NCBI RefSeq assembly: GCF_032854445.1 | Contig: NC_088300.1 | Coordinates: 6,636,001-6,696,000, forward strand | Source: Liolophura sinensis | Lineage: Eukaryota > Mollusca > Polyplacophora > Chitonida > Chitonidae | DNA length: 60,000 nt | Direction: 5' to 3' | Part shown: positions 12,160-24,175 of the stretch, piece after piece | Layout of the letters: each line of letters opens with the position of its first letter | How positions within the stretch are numbered: position 1 is the stretch's first letter | Made by a program: the position numbers and the translations under genes | The notes under the pieces: generated by a model | What the model was told of the DNA's origin: nothing | The model's input: the letters and a program-made list of their open reading frames with translations, nothing else | The model's database searches: none

Positions 12160-14745
12160 AAGCCATCCCAAGACGCTGTGTTATAGGCTTTATATCGTAA
12201 CCTGGGCATCTCTACGGCAGCCATTCCCAGACGCTGTGTTACAGGATTTTTATCGTAATCTGGGCATCTCTACGACAGCTGTCCACAGACGCTGTGTTAT
12301 AGGCTTTATATCGTAATCTGGGCATCTCTACGACAGCTATCCCCAGACGCTGTGTTATACGCTTTATATCGCAACCTGGGCATCTCTACGGCAGCTATCC
12401 CCAGACGCTGTGTTATACGCTTTATATCGTAACCTGGGCATCTCTACGACAGCTATCCCCAGACGCTGTGTTATACGCATTATATCGTAACCTGGGCATC
12501 TCTACGGCAGCTACCCCCAGACGCTGTGTTATAGGCATTATATCGTAACTTGGGCATCTCTGCGACAACTATCTCTAGACGCTGTGTTATAGGCTTTATA
12601 CAGTAACCTGGGCATCTCTACGATAACTGTCTCCAGACACTGTGTTATAGGCTTTATGTCGTAACCTGGGCATCTCTACGACAGCTATGCCCAGACGCTG
12701 TGTTATACGCATTATATCGTAACCTGGGCATCTCTACGACAGCTGTCCTCAGACGCTGTGTTATAGGCTTTATATCGTAATCTGGGCATCTCTACGACAG
12801 CTACCCCCAGACGCTGTGTAATACGCATTATATCGTAACCTGGGCATCTCTGCGACAGCTATCTCCAGACGCTGTGTTATAGGCTTTATACAGTAACCTG
12901 GGCATCTCTACGACAGCTATCCCCAGACGCTGTGTTATAGGCTTTATGTCGTAACCTGGGCATCTCTGTCCTCAGACGCTGAGTTATAGGCTTTATACAG
13001 TAACCTGGGCATCTCTACGACAGCTGTCCTCAGACGCTGTGTTATAGGCTTTATATCGTAACCTATATATCGAGACTATAGTATAGGTCACGTATATGGT
13101 ATATTATAACTCAGCCACCTCTACGGCAGTTATTCCCAGACGCTATACCGGGCCTTATATTGTAACTTGGGCATCTCTACCACAGTTATCCCCAGACGCT
13201 ATAGTAGGCTTTATCTTGTAACTCGGGCATCTCTACGACGGTTATTCCCAGACGGTATAGTACGCTTTATATTGTAACTCGGGCACCTCTACGGCAGTTA
13301 TTCCAAGAGACTATAGTATAGGCTTTATTTTATAACTGGGGCACCTCTACGGCAATTATTCCAAGAGACTATAGTATAGACTTTATCTTGTAACTCGGAC
13401 ACCTCTACGGCAGTTATTCCCAGACGCTACAACTGACTTTATATTGTAACCTGGGCACCTGTACGACAGCTATCCCCAGACGCTATACTTGGCCTTATAT
13501 TGTAACTCGAGCATCTCTACCACAGTTATCCCCAGACGCTATAGTAGGCTTTATTTTGTAACTTGGGCATCTCTACGACAGTTATTCCAAGACGCTATAC
13601 CTGGCTTTATATTGTAACTTGGGCATGTCTACGACAGTTATTCCAAGACGCTATACCTGGCTTTATATTTTAACTCAGGCACCTTTACGACAGTTATTCA
13701 TGTTTAACTGTTATTTGAAATGGAACTCATTCACGGACTACGAACTTGAACTTTGATATGGAATTCATGCCTGGAATATTCATTGTCTGCCCGGCATCAT
13801 TGAAAACTGATGACCGCTTCTCTCTTGTGTGTTACCGGCTTTATTTCTTGTTTGTATAATTTCTTACATACCTTTGTCTTCGAGAGTTAGTGTTAAACGT
13901 TGTTGTGGAAATGGATCTTGCGATTATCGACTTGGAACGCCCTTTACGGACTACGAATGGTATAGGAATGTCGGACTTGACGCTTATATTCCAAAACGCT
14001 ATAGTAGGCTTTATAAAGTAACTTGGGTACTTCTGCGACAGTTATTCCCAGACGCTATAGTAGGTTTTATAAAGTAACTCGGGCATCTCTACGACAGTTA
14101 TTCCCAGGCCTTATGGTAGGTTTTATATTGTAACTCGGGCACCTCTACGACAGTTATTCCCAGACGCTATAGTAGGCTTTATATTGAAACTTGGGCATCT
14201 CTACGACAGTTATTCCAAAACGCTAGGGGCCTCCGTGGCTCAGTCGGTTAGCGCGCTAGCGCAGCGTAGTGACCCAGAAGCCTCTCACCAATGCGGTCGC
14301 TGTGAGTTCAAGACCAGCTCATGCTGGCTTCCTCTCCGGCCGTACGTGGGAAGGTCTGTCAGCAACCTGCGGATGGTCGTGGGTTTCCGCCGGGCTCTGC
14401 CCGGTTTCCACCCACCATAATGCTGGCCGCCGTCGTATAAGTGAAATATTCTTGAGTACGGCGTAAAACACCAATCAAAAAAAAAAAAAAAAAAAAAAAA
14501 AAACGCTAAAGTAGGCTTTATAAAGTAACTTGGGCACTTCTACGACAGTTATTCCCAGACGCTATAGTAGGTTTTATAAAGTAACTCGGGCATCTCTACG
14601 ACAGTTATTCAAAAACGCTATAGTAGGCTTTATAAAGTAACTCGGGCAATCTCTACGACAGTTACTACATAACGCTATAGTAGGCTGTATATTGTAACTC
14701 GGGCATCTCTACGACAGTTATTCCAAGATGTTAGGCTATTTGTAA
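12160..14745. repeat. Satellite-like array, 56-58 bp unit
   Basis: The unit contains CAGACGCT, TTATA...GGCTTTATAT, TAACTGGGCATCTCTACGAC and AGTTATTCC. In the left part (12160-13075) the spacing is 58 bp with CGCTGTGTTATAGG. In the right part (13080-14745) the unit is about 56 bp with CGCTATAGTAGG. A 270-bp foreign block (about 13715-13990) and a full-length SINE (14226-14500) interrupt the array. Roughly 40 units are present. It lies in the globin intron and is non-coding. Confidence 0.93.
14226..14500 (+). mobile_element. SINE family A, full length, inserted in satellite
   Basis: The most complete sense copy. The tRNA-like head has A box TGGCTCAGTCGG and B box AGTTCAAGACC. The body has CATGCTGGCTTCCTCTCCGG, GTACGTGGGAAGG and CACCATAATGCTGGCCGCC. 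The 3' block is GAATATTCTTGAGTACGGCG, CACCAATC and about 27 A. The satellite motif AAAACGCTA is duplicated on both sides (14217-14225 and up to 14508), as expected for target-primed insertion. The head is not a functional tRNA gene. Confidence 0.95.
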
Positions 14746-16298
14746 GTTTGAATGACGTTCATGTTCTGATTGCTCTGTCGGTTATTATTTTCTTTCCTAG
14801 ACAAAAAGTGGAACAGTCCAAAATGATATTCACCTGAATGCAATGGACATCGCATCAAACGTTCTAAAGTTGCAAAAACTATAAATAACATGCCTTGTTA
14901 CAAATCTGAACGGCCAAGCGCATGCGTATTCGTGAATGTCTACGTCATATGTAAGTATATGTACAGGTGAGTTGCTATACCATTTTAACCACCTTTAAGG
15001 CCATGTTGTTCTGGCTGAATAAGACCAGGACATTAACATTTTTAGTTAAACATATAGGCCTACAACATGTGTATTTAGACCTAGCTTTTCTATCGTGTGT
15101 CCCCCACATCATTCTACACTGCTAACTGCCTCTCTATTGCGTGCTTGTTTCATCCTGTTTCTCCATTAATTCTTATGGGGACGTCTGTGAGTACAATCCA
15201 CATGGGTTTTTTTCCATGCTTACTACATAATAGCCGTAGCGAACACATAGCGTCTGGCTCATGACCTCAAAGGGACAGATGTTACTTAATATTACAGCCC
15301 TTTGCAGGATGCATGAAACGCTTTGGTTTTATTTCTTAATGTGCAAATTATCATGTAATAACATTTAATAATACAAATAAATTTTTCAGCTTTCGGTTAG
15401 GGAGGTAAAAATGCCTTCAAAGTACAGTCTTCTCAAGGTCCCAGCGGTGAGTCCGGAAATTAAGTAGCTTGCAGCAGTGACGCCAACTATGATCCCTGTT
15501 TAAAAAGAACTCTGGGGACAGAACGAACGAATCTGGCCGAATGCGGGCGGGTGTGCTGGGAACAGACCAAATAGGGACGGGTGTGGCGGCACAGAGGGGG
15601 CGCTACGCTGGCTCAAAGAAGCCATGCAGTATCTGAGTACGTCACCTTGCCCACACTGTAACGACATGGTTCACCGGGCTTGGGGGCACTTCGAGGGTGT
15701 CCACCGAGTTCCGAGCGAGATCACAGATGACGTAATTTCTGAAAAAATCCGACCCTTGACGGAAAATATGCATAATATAGAGACGTAATTAACAAATATA
15801 AAAACATCTCCAAAATGAAATGTTTTAAACAAAAATTCCGGGGCATAATTTTCTTTATTTTGCATAGAAATATAATCTTTGTTTTATATTTCCTTTTCAT
15901 GTATCCTTTAACGACTGGAGAGCCGCATCTGGGATTTACCGGTTTCATGACTCAAAGCGGTCTAATAAGAAAGGTTTTAAAATATTCATTGGTAGCACAA
16001 GAACCGTTCACCAGACGGTATGTGTGCTGTTACACTCTTGCATCATGGATGTTATATGTATCCTTTGCACAAGGGCGGAGTTATCCGATATCCTTGCCGC
16101 AAGATTCGCCCGGCTTGGAAATTCTACACCTTTCATCCATATATGCGGCTAACACACACTATTTCTTGATGTTTACATGTTGTTTGTTTGTTGATCTTTC
16201 CGCCCTTGTCGTCACATCCTGTTAGATACTATTCGTTTCTGATTCACTAATGATTGCTCTATATGCTAAATATAGCCTGCAAACACAACGTTAATCTC

Positions 16299-16301
<3 letters not shown>
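14746..16301. other. Globin intron, no supported gene
   Basis: Contains the longest non-repeat open frame of the window (15815-16225, plus, 136 codons, hydrophobic). I could not link it to a family, and it lacks splice partners or a convincing start context. Nothing else was recognised. Confidence 0.45.

Positions 16302-16383
<82 letters not shown>
16302..16383. repeat. (TA)n microsatellite
   Basis: About forty uninterrupted TA dinucleotides. Length in an assembly is unreliable for such a run. Confidence 0.97.
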
Positions 16384-16385
<2 letters not shown>

Positions 16386-16489
16386 TAATTTCTAATAAAA
16401 TACTGCATGTAACGATGATCACAAGCACCATTCCCATATAAGACCTGATCCACGTGACCACGTGTAGCGGTTTTCAATGCGTATGCTAG

Positions 16490-16640
16490 CAGAAGCTATA
16501 GCCTAAATTTGCCATTTAGATATCTCAGGATATCCGAGTTCAAATCTCGGTGTGACCCATAGAGCAAATCCTTCAGCCGTTACATCTGAGTACCAGTCGG
16601 TTCGATGACGTTACAGTGACGATTTTACTAATCGCACCAG
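16490..16640 (+). mobile_element. Possible tRNA-derived SINE fragment (third family)
   Basis: A B-box-like CCGAGTTCAAATCTCGG followed by GTGTGACCCATAGAG resembles the start of a tRNA-headed SINE body. Only one copy is visible, the A box is weak and no duplication was found, so this is tentative. Confidence 0.35.
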
Positions 16641-17645
16641 TCAGGGTCAAGGATACATGTAGGTATAAGGAAATGTTGCTGGACGAAGACCATGTCCCAC
16701 CTACAGAATATAGTTCAGATCACGCATGCTCCTTGTAACCTGATTAGTGTAAATACGCTACATGGCTGCCGGGTTTTCGGTTTACATTCTACGAGTGACT
16801 GCATTTTGTGTCATTTGTCGTATGGGAAAAACACACAATTGTAGGCCCTTTAATGGGAAATAAAGGTGAAATTAAGATCCAACAAAAAAATTTCATAATA
16901 ACAGCAAAGAGGTAAAAACGTTCATTGATTGAATAAGTCAACCGGTACTCTTATAATAAGGAATCCCTATTTCAGACTGGCCATTAAAGGACTATTACAG
17001 CGTAAAGATCATCTGGTTGAGAGTAGCTGGCAGGAGTCATTACAATGAGATACACTTCACATCCAGTGATTATTGATTACCGCTTATAAACCATCCCCAT
17101 CAGGTAGAGGATCTCTTATTTGTCATCAATAGTCAGTTTAGAGAACGTCGCATTAGAACTTCACCGAGCTAGGACACATGGTCATGCTGTAAGCACACCA
17201 CTAGATAAACAGAGCCGTCCACTAATTATACCTCAATAATGGATCAATCCCATGTAGCTCAACATATTGTATGTGGACTAAGTTTATGATTGTGGCCAGT
17301 TTAGAAAACATACCCATGAGCGTGATAAGGCACATAAATGCTACCGCAGTTAAACCGTGTAATACGCAGATTAGTGTAAGTGTAAAATTATGTAGGGCTA
17401 CCTATAATAACGGCTGCTTACACTAAACGCGTAGCGGGGTTTGGCGTCTGGCGCATAGGTTTTTTCACCCTCTATTTTATATTAAAAAGTGTTTATAGAT
17501 AATACATGTTTGTCTATATTACGGATATTTTTGAAAACCAGACTTTCTTTACTAATTTCAGGCAAGAATTTGTAATCCCTTCATGGACCCGTTTGTGCTT
17601 TATCACGTTACTACAATATGCTTGCATGTGCACATGACGGTGTCT
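16641..17645. other. Globin intron, nothing recognised
   Basis: No exon, array or transposon signature was seen. Confidence 0.5.
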
Positions 17646-17905
17646 ACTTTCTGGAATGTGGATGAAGGTGTCCATTTCAGGGTATACTGTTCATGATGGT
17701 GTCCATTTGATTCTATAGCGCAAATGAGGGTATCAGTTTCAGGCTATATTGTGCATGAAAGTGTCAACTTCAGGCTACAATACACACGAGAGAGTTTATT
17801 TAATATTACAGCCGCGTACTACATAAGGGTGTCTGCCTTCTGCTATGTGGATGAAAGTGTCCAGTTCAGGCTATCGTGTACACGAGGGTGTCTACCGAGC
17901 TCCAG
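17646..17905. repeat. Degenerate minisatellite (GTGTC...TTCAGGCTAT)
   Basis: Phrases such as GAAGGTGTCCATTTCAGG, GAGGGTATCAGTTTCAGGCT and GAGGGTGTCTACC recur at about 45-60 bp spacing with many changes. The same vocabulary reappears at 19790-20120, so the two are relics of one family. Confidence 0.65.
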
Positions 17906-18185
17906 CTATGGGGACTTGCTAATTACTGTATGAACCATGTTATTTGTGAGCTGCTTCTTTATTTATGTTTGTTCCCCTTATGGGATAGTTTCAAACCGGG
18001 AAATAACTGTTGCCACATCGTTATCAATTTGTACGTCCGCGTTGAGATACCTTCCCGATTTGATAACAAGCGTTCCCGAATATTTATTACTTAGGCTTTG
18101 AATCATTCATTTTTCTCATTGGAGATTTAGGTGCTCAACGTATAAATTCAACAGGTTACCTCTTCAAAATGATAACATTATGTTT

Positions 18186-18232
18186 TGATTTATTTATTTG
18201 ATTGGTGTTCTACGCCGTACTCAAGATTATTA
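18186..18232 (-). mobile_element. SINE family A, 3' fragment only
   Basis: Only the antisense tail end survives: ATTTATTTATTTGATTGGTG, then CTACGCCGTACTCAAGATTA. The remainder of the element is absent. Confidence 0.75.
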
Positions 18233-18289
18233 CGTTCTCCTTATGCTTCAGTCTGTCCACATTTGGCTTCTCAAGATACTGCGGATGAA

Positions 18290-19040
18290 AGAGAACGCCC
18301 ACATACAACTAGTGTGTGAAAGAGGAAGCTCTATTTCTGTTACCGTGCGAAGCAGGATTCACACTACCAGCTAGATAATACCCAGCTAGATAAAGTACAA
18401 CTGGCGTGTGAAACAGTTTGTCCGTATATAGCCAGTATGTGAAAGAGGATGCCCACATACAGTTACTGTTTGCATGAGAATGTCCACATACAGCTAGTGT
18501 GTGAAAAAGAATGTCCACATACAGCTAGTGTGTGAAAAAGAATGTCCACATACAGCTAGTGTATGAAAAAGAATGTCCACATACAGAAAGTGTGTGAAAA
18601 AGAATGTCCACATACAGCCAGTGTCTGAAAAAGAATGTCCATATACAGCTACTGTGTGAAAAAGAATGTCCATATACAGCTGGTGTGTAAAAAAGAATGT
18701 CCATATACAGCTGGTGTGTGAAAAAGAATGTCCACATACAGCTAGTGTCTGAAAAAGAATGTCCACATACATCTAGTGTCTAAAAAAGAATGTCCACATA
18801 CAGAAAGTGTGTGAAACAGGACGTCAATATATAGGTAGTGTGTGAAAGAGGATGTCAAGATGTACCTTGTGTGTGAAAAAGGATATCGACATACAACTAG
18901 TGTGTGAAAGAGGATGCACACATTCGGTTACTGCCTGCAAGAGTGTGTCCACATCCAGCTAGTGTGTGAAACAAGATGCCCACATACAGCAACTGTGTGG
19001 ATATTCAAATTCAGGTGTGGAGGAGGATTGCCAAGTTCAG
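18290..19040. repeat. Minisatellite, 31-bp unit
   Basis: Core unit CAGCTAGTGTGTGAAAAAGA followed by ATGTCCACATA; exact spacing of 31 bp is seen at 18491 and 18522. The centre (18480-18800) is regular and the flanks are degenerate. Because 31 is not a multiple of three and the minus strand lacks stops, all three minus frames stay open. The frames of 69-92 codons on the minus strand are therefore artefacts. Confidence 0.93.
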
Positions 19041-19532
19041 CTACTATGTGAAAGAGCAACCACGACATTGTGATTGTTAACAAATGGTCACACGTAACCA
19101 ATGAAACCTGGCCTCTTGTCAGTTCATCTCAGTTAGGATTTTTTTCTAACTGCTCACATAAATACATAAAATGTAGCACATTACACGCCCCCTAGCACCA
19201 CGGTTAAGTACAATTAAGTTAAAAAAAAATATAGTGACCAGCACATTTAATAAACAATTACATGAAAACACTGCAAAGGGAATCCTGGTTTTTGCAGACA
19301 TTTTATGGAAAGGTCCAGGAGACAGCATAAAGAGTAAAACCAGAGCAGCGAAAACAGCGTAATAGTTGGCAAAAGACCACACTGTATGGCCTGCACATTT
19401 ATCCGATGTGTGAAAGAAGATGCCCATATCTAGCTACAGTGTAGAGGAGCACGTGCATCTACTTTCATTGTGAATTTGAGGGTATGAGGGTGTTCTTGTT
19501 CATCCTTCAGCTATAAAAGCCAACAGAGGACA
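19041..19532. other. Spacer between arrays, nothing supported
   Basis: A hydrophobic 93-codon minus-strand frame (19146-19427) overlaps the edge of the 31-bp repeat vocabulary. It has no recognised domain. Confidence 0.4.
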
Positions 19533-19730
19533 TCTCGCTACCTACACCTTTCTAATACAGGGCGAGGCAGCGAGGGAACGAGCTAGGGATGCGAGATAGC
19601 GAAGTAGCGAGATTAATATAATCTCACTACCTCGCTACCTCGCTGCTTCGATCTTTACAAAGGGCAAGGTAGCGAGGTAGCTAGATAACGAGGCAGCGAG
19701 GTAGCGAGGTTGCGAGACAAGGCAGAAGTC
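19533..19730. repeat. GCGAGGTA-type repeat with internal inverted repeat
   Basis: Octamer-like words GCGAGGTA, GCGAGGCA and GCGAGATA repeat on the plus strand, then as their complement CTCGCTACCTCGC, then again directly. Arms 19591-19614 and 19620-19643 pair at 21 of 24 positions around a 5-nt centre (AATAT). The sequence would extrude as a hairpin in DNA or RNA. Confidence 0.8.
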
Positions 19731-19789
19731 CTCTATCGGCTTCCATATCCAGCAAAGTGATGTATGGAAAGGTCCACCTCCTTTTATGA

Positions 19790-20120
19790 GGGTTTCTACC
19801 GCTTGCTATAAGCATCAAAGTGTCGATTTAAGGTGACAGAGTACATGAAGGTGACTACCTGCCACTATGGGGAATGAAAGCGACTGTTTGACGCCATAGT
19901 GTACATGAGGGTGTCTATCTGCTGCTATGGGGAATGAAAGCGACTGTTTGACGCCATAGTGTATATGAGAGTGTCTATCTGCTGCTATGGGGAATGAAAG
20001 CCACTATTTCACGTTATAGTGTACATGAGGGTGTTCATTTTAGGCTATAATGTGCGTGAGGGTTTCCATACCAGGCTATAGTGTACATAAAGGTGTCCAT
20101 TTTAGGCGAAGGTGCATATC
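19790..20120. repeat. Minisatellite, about 60-bp unit
   Basis: GTGTACATGAGGGTGTCTAT followed by CTGCTGCTATGGGGAATGAA and GACTGTTTGACGCCATA repeats about three times at 60-bp spacing (19840-20045), flanked by decayed copies. It lies just 3' of the globin first exon at 20198, inside its intron. Confidence 0.85.
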
Positions 20121-20197
20121 ATGGTGTCTACTCCCAGCTAAAGAACAGTTGGCAGGTGTCCAGCTGCCAGCTGGGAGGCTGATCTAACGGCTCTTAC

Positions 20198-20427
20198 CTT
20201 GTAAACATGACAACTCCAACACGGACAATATCGGAGTGAAGTTTGTCCCAGGATTCTTTCACGAGTAAAGTCTCCTCTTCTGTAAGTTCCGGTTGTATGG
20301 TATTTTCGTTTATCTCGAAGTCTTTTTGATCAGAAACTTTCTCTGGAAGAACCACGTCTGATTTCACTTTTCGGCTCAGTCTGCCGCTGTGTCGGGACGA
20401 TTTTTCACTTGAGTTAGCACAACCCAT
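20198..20427 (-). CDS. Globin N-terminal exon B (MGCANS start), A-B helices
   Basis: First coding exon of an acylated globin. 76 codons plus two bases end at a phase 2 donor ACAAG|GTAAGAG, which is the B12.2 globin intron position. The A-B helices read EEETLLVKESWDKL then VGVVMFTR, with the A12 tryptophan. The roughly 45-residue leader before them is Ser/Lys-rich. The start MGCANSS fits N-myristoylation (Gly2, Ser6), with Cys3 available for palmitoylation, as described for vertebrate globin X. Two bases AG joined to the first A of 1192-1417 restore the Arg codon, and the frame continues as FTR-LFETHPD. The intron would be about 18.8 kb. No acceptor precedes the ATG, so the 5' UTR is probably contiguous. 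Whether this exon is a promoter alternative to the 37-kb exon or belongs to a separate gene is open. Confidence 0.9.
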
Positions 20428-22255
20428 TTCAGAGAGCGTTGTGTCACATATATACTTATAGCAAACGGATGATTAATCTAATCTGATGGTGTTTTGATAA
20501 AATTAAAACTCAGTATATAGCGTTGTAAGAAGAATATTAGATCTCAGTCATTTCCACGGGTGGGTGAGTAACTACAGTGAATTCCTGGTTCACATCACGT
20601 TATGTTTATCCAGATGACGGTAAGTTATAGACGAGACGAGCCCACACCCCTGCCTTATCACTGCGCCGATTCACCAGGAAGAGCAGGTTGCGTCACTGTA
20701 TACCTAAATATATTTCTGTAGATATCATGACAAAAAGGTTATCACTGCGCGCCAGAAGCCTGCATCCAGCTGTAATCGCAACATCACAGTCTGCCAGCGG
20801 GCACAGTGGCTTGGGTAGACCTCCCGACGGTACGGCACAGCCGGCGTCCCACGGGCATGTGCGTGCTCATAAACACCTACCAATTATTCTACTACGGAGA
20901 TTTGTGCGAGGGTCGCGCCGTTGGCCTTCCCCAGAGAACCGGCCTAAGGTCAGTGAGGAATAACAGTCACTGCCCTCACAGCGACGATTGATTCACCCAC
21001 CTCGACTATCTACCACTATCCGTTGTCCACTGAGCCCCGATGCCGACGTGAACATTGGCGTCAACCCCTCTGTCTAAACCACGAGAAGGCTTTTAGTACT
21101 TCCCTTTTACATCTCTTCCTGTGTGTCGAGCTTAGCGCTTGGACACCACAAGGCATTCACGGCACGCCCATGTCATCGACTTTATACATATATGCCTATA
21201 GCCCATGTCAGTATGGTGCAAAGGTGAAGAAATAGGCATAAAACTTAAAACGACAGTCCTGTAACATTTGACACGTAATATTTCCACAGAAATATTCTTA
21301 TTATCGAAAATGACACACGTGTTTCTACACAACAAATTCGAAACCTATGTAATAAAAGCATCTGTACTGGGTACAGGTATACAAGCTATCTATGGGCTTC
21401 ACACAAATGTCATTATTTTTAGCTGTCATCAGATAGATCGATTAGTCAGCAAAAAGATAAATCAAGAAAGCGATGGGCAAATGAATTTATCAGTCAATTT
21501 ATAAGTCATATCGCCTCATAGCTGATTCTATATGCATGACAACTATTTTAGCCCTGTTTTCGCTCAGGTCCGAAATGTCAGCCTTTTCAGTCTTAGGGCC
21601 TCCACTCGCGTAGACCTAGAGGTCAAAGGCGTAGGGCTAAAGGCTAGCAAGCTGTTTTATGCATTCCGTACAAACGGCGGGGAGTAAAGCAGGGTAAGTT
21701 GACATGGGCGTTAATGGGAGGAAATCAGAGTTGGAAGGTTTTCCCCTGATAAAAGCTTTGAAAATAATTCTCTCTGGTATGGCTAGGATATTTCTGTTGA
21801 TCACACTGGAAAATCATGATCATTTTTCATTCGCCTGACTGACAGTAGACTGTATGGCAGAGCTTGTGCAATTACCTGTTCACGATTGATTTATATGCGA
21901 CATGCAGGCTGGATAAAGAGATCAAATGTACTGGAAAAAGCACTTGTTCTGTAGGGTCTGCCAATATCACATGTATCACAATGTTCGCATCGTACATCGT
22001 CCCAGGCTTGATCGGGATATATATCTGGCTGACATGTATCTGTGAGGAAGTTAAGGTATCCTACTCACACTCGTGCCAATATTAGTTTTCAGGTGGCCAT
22101 AATTTTCTGTTATACTAGGAAGCTCCTAAAAATAGAAACAATTAGATTTGATGCATGTCGCTTTAGTTCGAGAGTTGATTAATTCTATTTGTTTCGCCAG
22201 AAGACTCTGCCCGAAATATAACATTTCCACTATCCCTTTACAGATATCAGGTACC
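20428..22255. other. Upstream of globin exon B; possible promoter region
   Basis: 20640-21180 is noticeably richer in G+C and CpG than the surroundings, which would suit a promoter or untranslated exon for the minus-strand globin exon. No specific motif proves it. The remainder up to 22255 is unremarkable; open frames on both strands have no recognised domain. Confidence 0.35.
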
Positions 22256-22257
22256 TC

Positions 22258-22632
22258 CCGCCGTCAGAAAACATGTACACAGATGGGAAAGAGCCAGAAG
22301 ATGTACACAGATGAGAAACAGCCAGAACAAGTACACAAATGAGAAACAGCCAGGACATGTACACAGATGAGAAACAGCCAGAACATGTACACAGATGAGA
22401 CGTGGCCAGAACATGTACACAGATGAGAAACAGCCAGAATATGTGCACAGATGAGACGGCCGGGGCCAAAACATGTACGCAGATGAGAAAGAGCCAGAAC
22501 ATGTACACAGATGAGACGTGACCAAAACATGTACACAGAGAAACAGCCAGAACATGTACACAGATGAGAAACAGCCAGAACATGTACACAGATGAGAAAC
22601 AGCCAGAACATGTACACAGATGAGACACCGAT
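22258..22632. repeat. Minisatellite, 28-bp unit
   Basis: GATGAGAAACAGCCAGAACA followed by TGTACACA repeats about 13 times with exact 28-bp spacing in places (22563, 22591). One unit is shortened and one carries ACGGCCGGGG. All three minus-strand frames are stop-free (117-137 codons), a consequence of the unit and not a gene. Confidence 0.95.
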
Positions 22633-22654
22633 AGAATATATACTCAGATGATGA

Positions 22655-22893
22655 TATCACCCAATATGTATATGCACATATGTGTTGTCACATATTACCT
22701 TAATATGAACATGCGCATATGTTATGTCAGATATCATCGTAATATGAATATGCACATATGTTATGTCAGATATCACCTTAATATGAATATGCACATATGT
22801 TATGTCAGATATCACCTTAATATGAATATGCACATATGTTACGCCAGATATCACCCGAACGTGTACATGTGATGTCAGATATCATTCGAATTT
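22655..22893. repeat. Minisatellite, 39-bp unit
   Basis: TTATGTCAGATATCACCTTA followed by ATATGAATATGCACATATG repeats about six times. It begins about 20 bp after the 28-bp array ends. Since 39 is a multiple of three the frame is kept, giving a repetitive 13-residue peptide in silico on both strands. Confidence 0.95.
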
Positions 22894-23001
22894 GTAAGTA
22901 GTAGACCAGGTTACTTTCGCCGCCCTTATGCTATTCTAATGGGAGGAGGAGTAAACCCTGGGTTATTCTTAAGGTAGGGGGATTAAACCTTGGGTTATTC
23001 T

Positions 23002-23945
<944 letters not shown>

Positions 23946-24175
23946 AACCCTGGAAGCATTCATTCGTTCCAACTCTACATGCATACCCCACATGCTGCAG
24001 TCCTCAGCGTATGGCGACGCAACAATGCTCATGTACAAGTGTGTACCGCACCAACACAAGCACCTCCCATGTTCCCCTAAAGTCACTTGGGTTTTAGACT
24101 TTATAGTCCTCTGTTTCACGGGCGAGCAAACAAAGGTTTCATGCTCTAAACGCTTGGCCACCGCACCATACTTAA
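23946..24175 (-). mobile_element. Possible tRNA-headed SINE, minus strand
   Basis: Read on the minus strand, 24172 downward begins GGTGCGGTGGCCAAGCGTTT followed by AGAGC. This is a tRNA-type A-box region (TGGCCAAGCG), followed by SINE-like sequence for about 200 bp. Only one copy is in the window, and neither a B box nor a duplication is clear. Confidence 0.35.

Noticed and set aside
14226-14300. tRNA gene
   Set aside because: A and B boxes are present, but this is the head of a SINE whose body and tail follow; the cloverleaf is not maintained.
15421-15560. 5S rRNA-like fragment (GTCCGGAAATTAAGTAGCTT)
   Set aside because: Only a short resemblance; the conserved 5S internal control region is absent.
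15815-16225. 136-codon hydrophobic plus-strand frame outside repeats
   Set aside because: No recognisable family, no splice context and ordinary local composition; length alone is not convincing in AT-rich DNA.
20447-20460. TATA box (TATAAGTATATATG on minus) for globin exon B
   Set aside because: It lies only 20-33 nt before the ATG, which would put the transcription start at the initiator codon; AT-rich background makes chance likely.
22230-22660. Minus-strand frames of 117-137 codons rich in Cys, Leu and Phe
   Set aside because: They are three frames of the same 28-bp tandem repeat, which contains no minus-strand stop.
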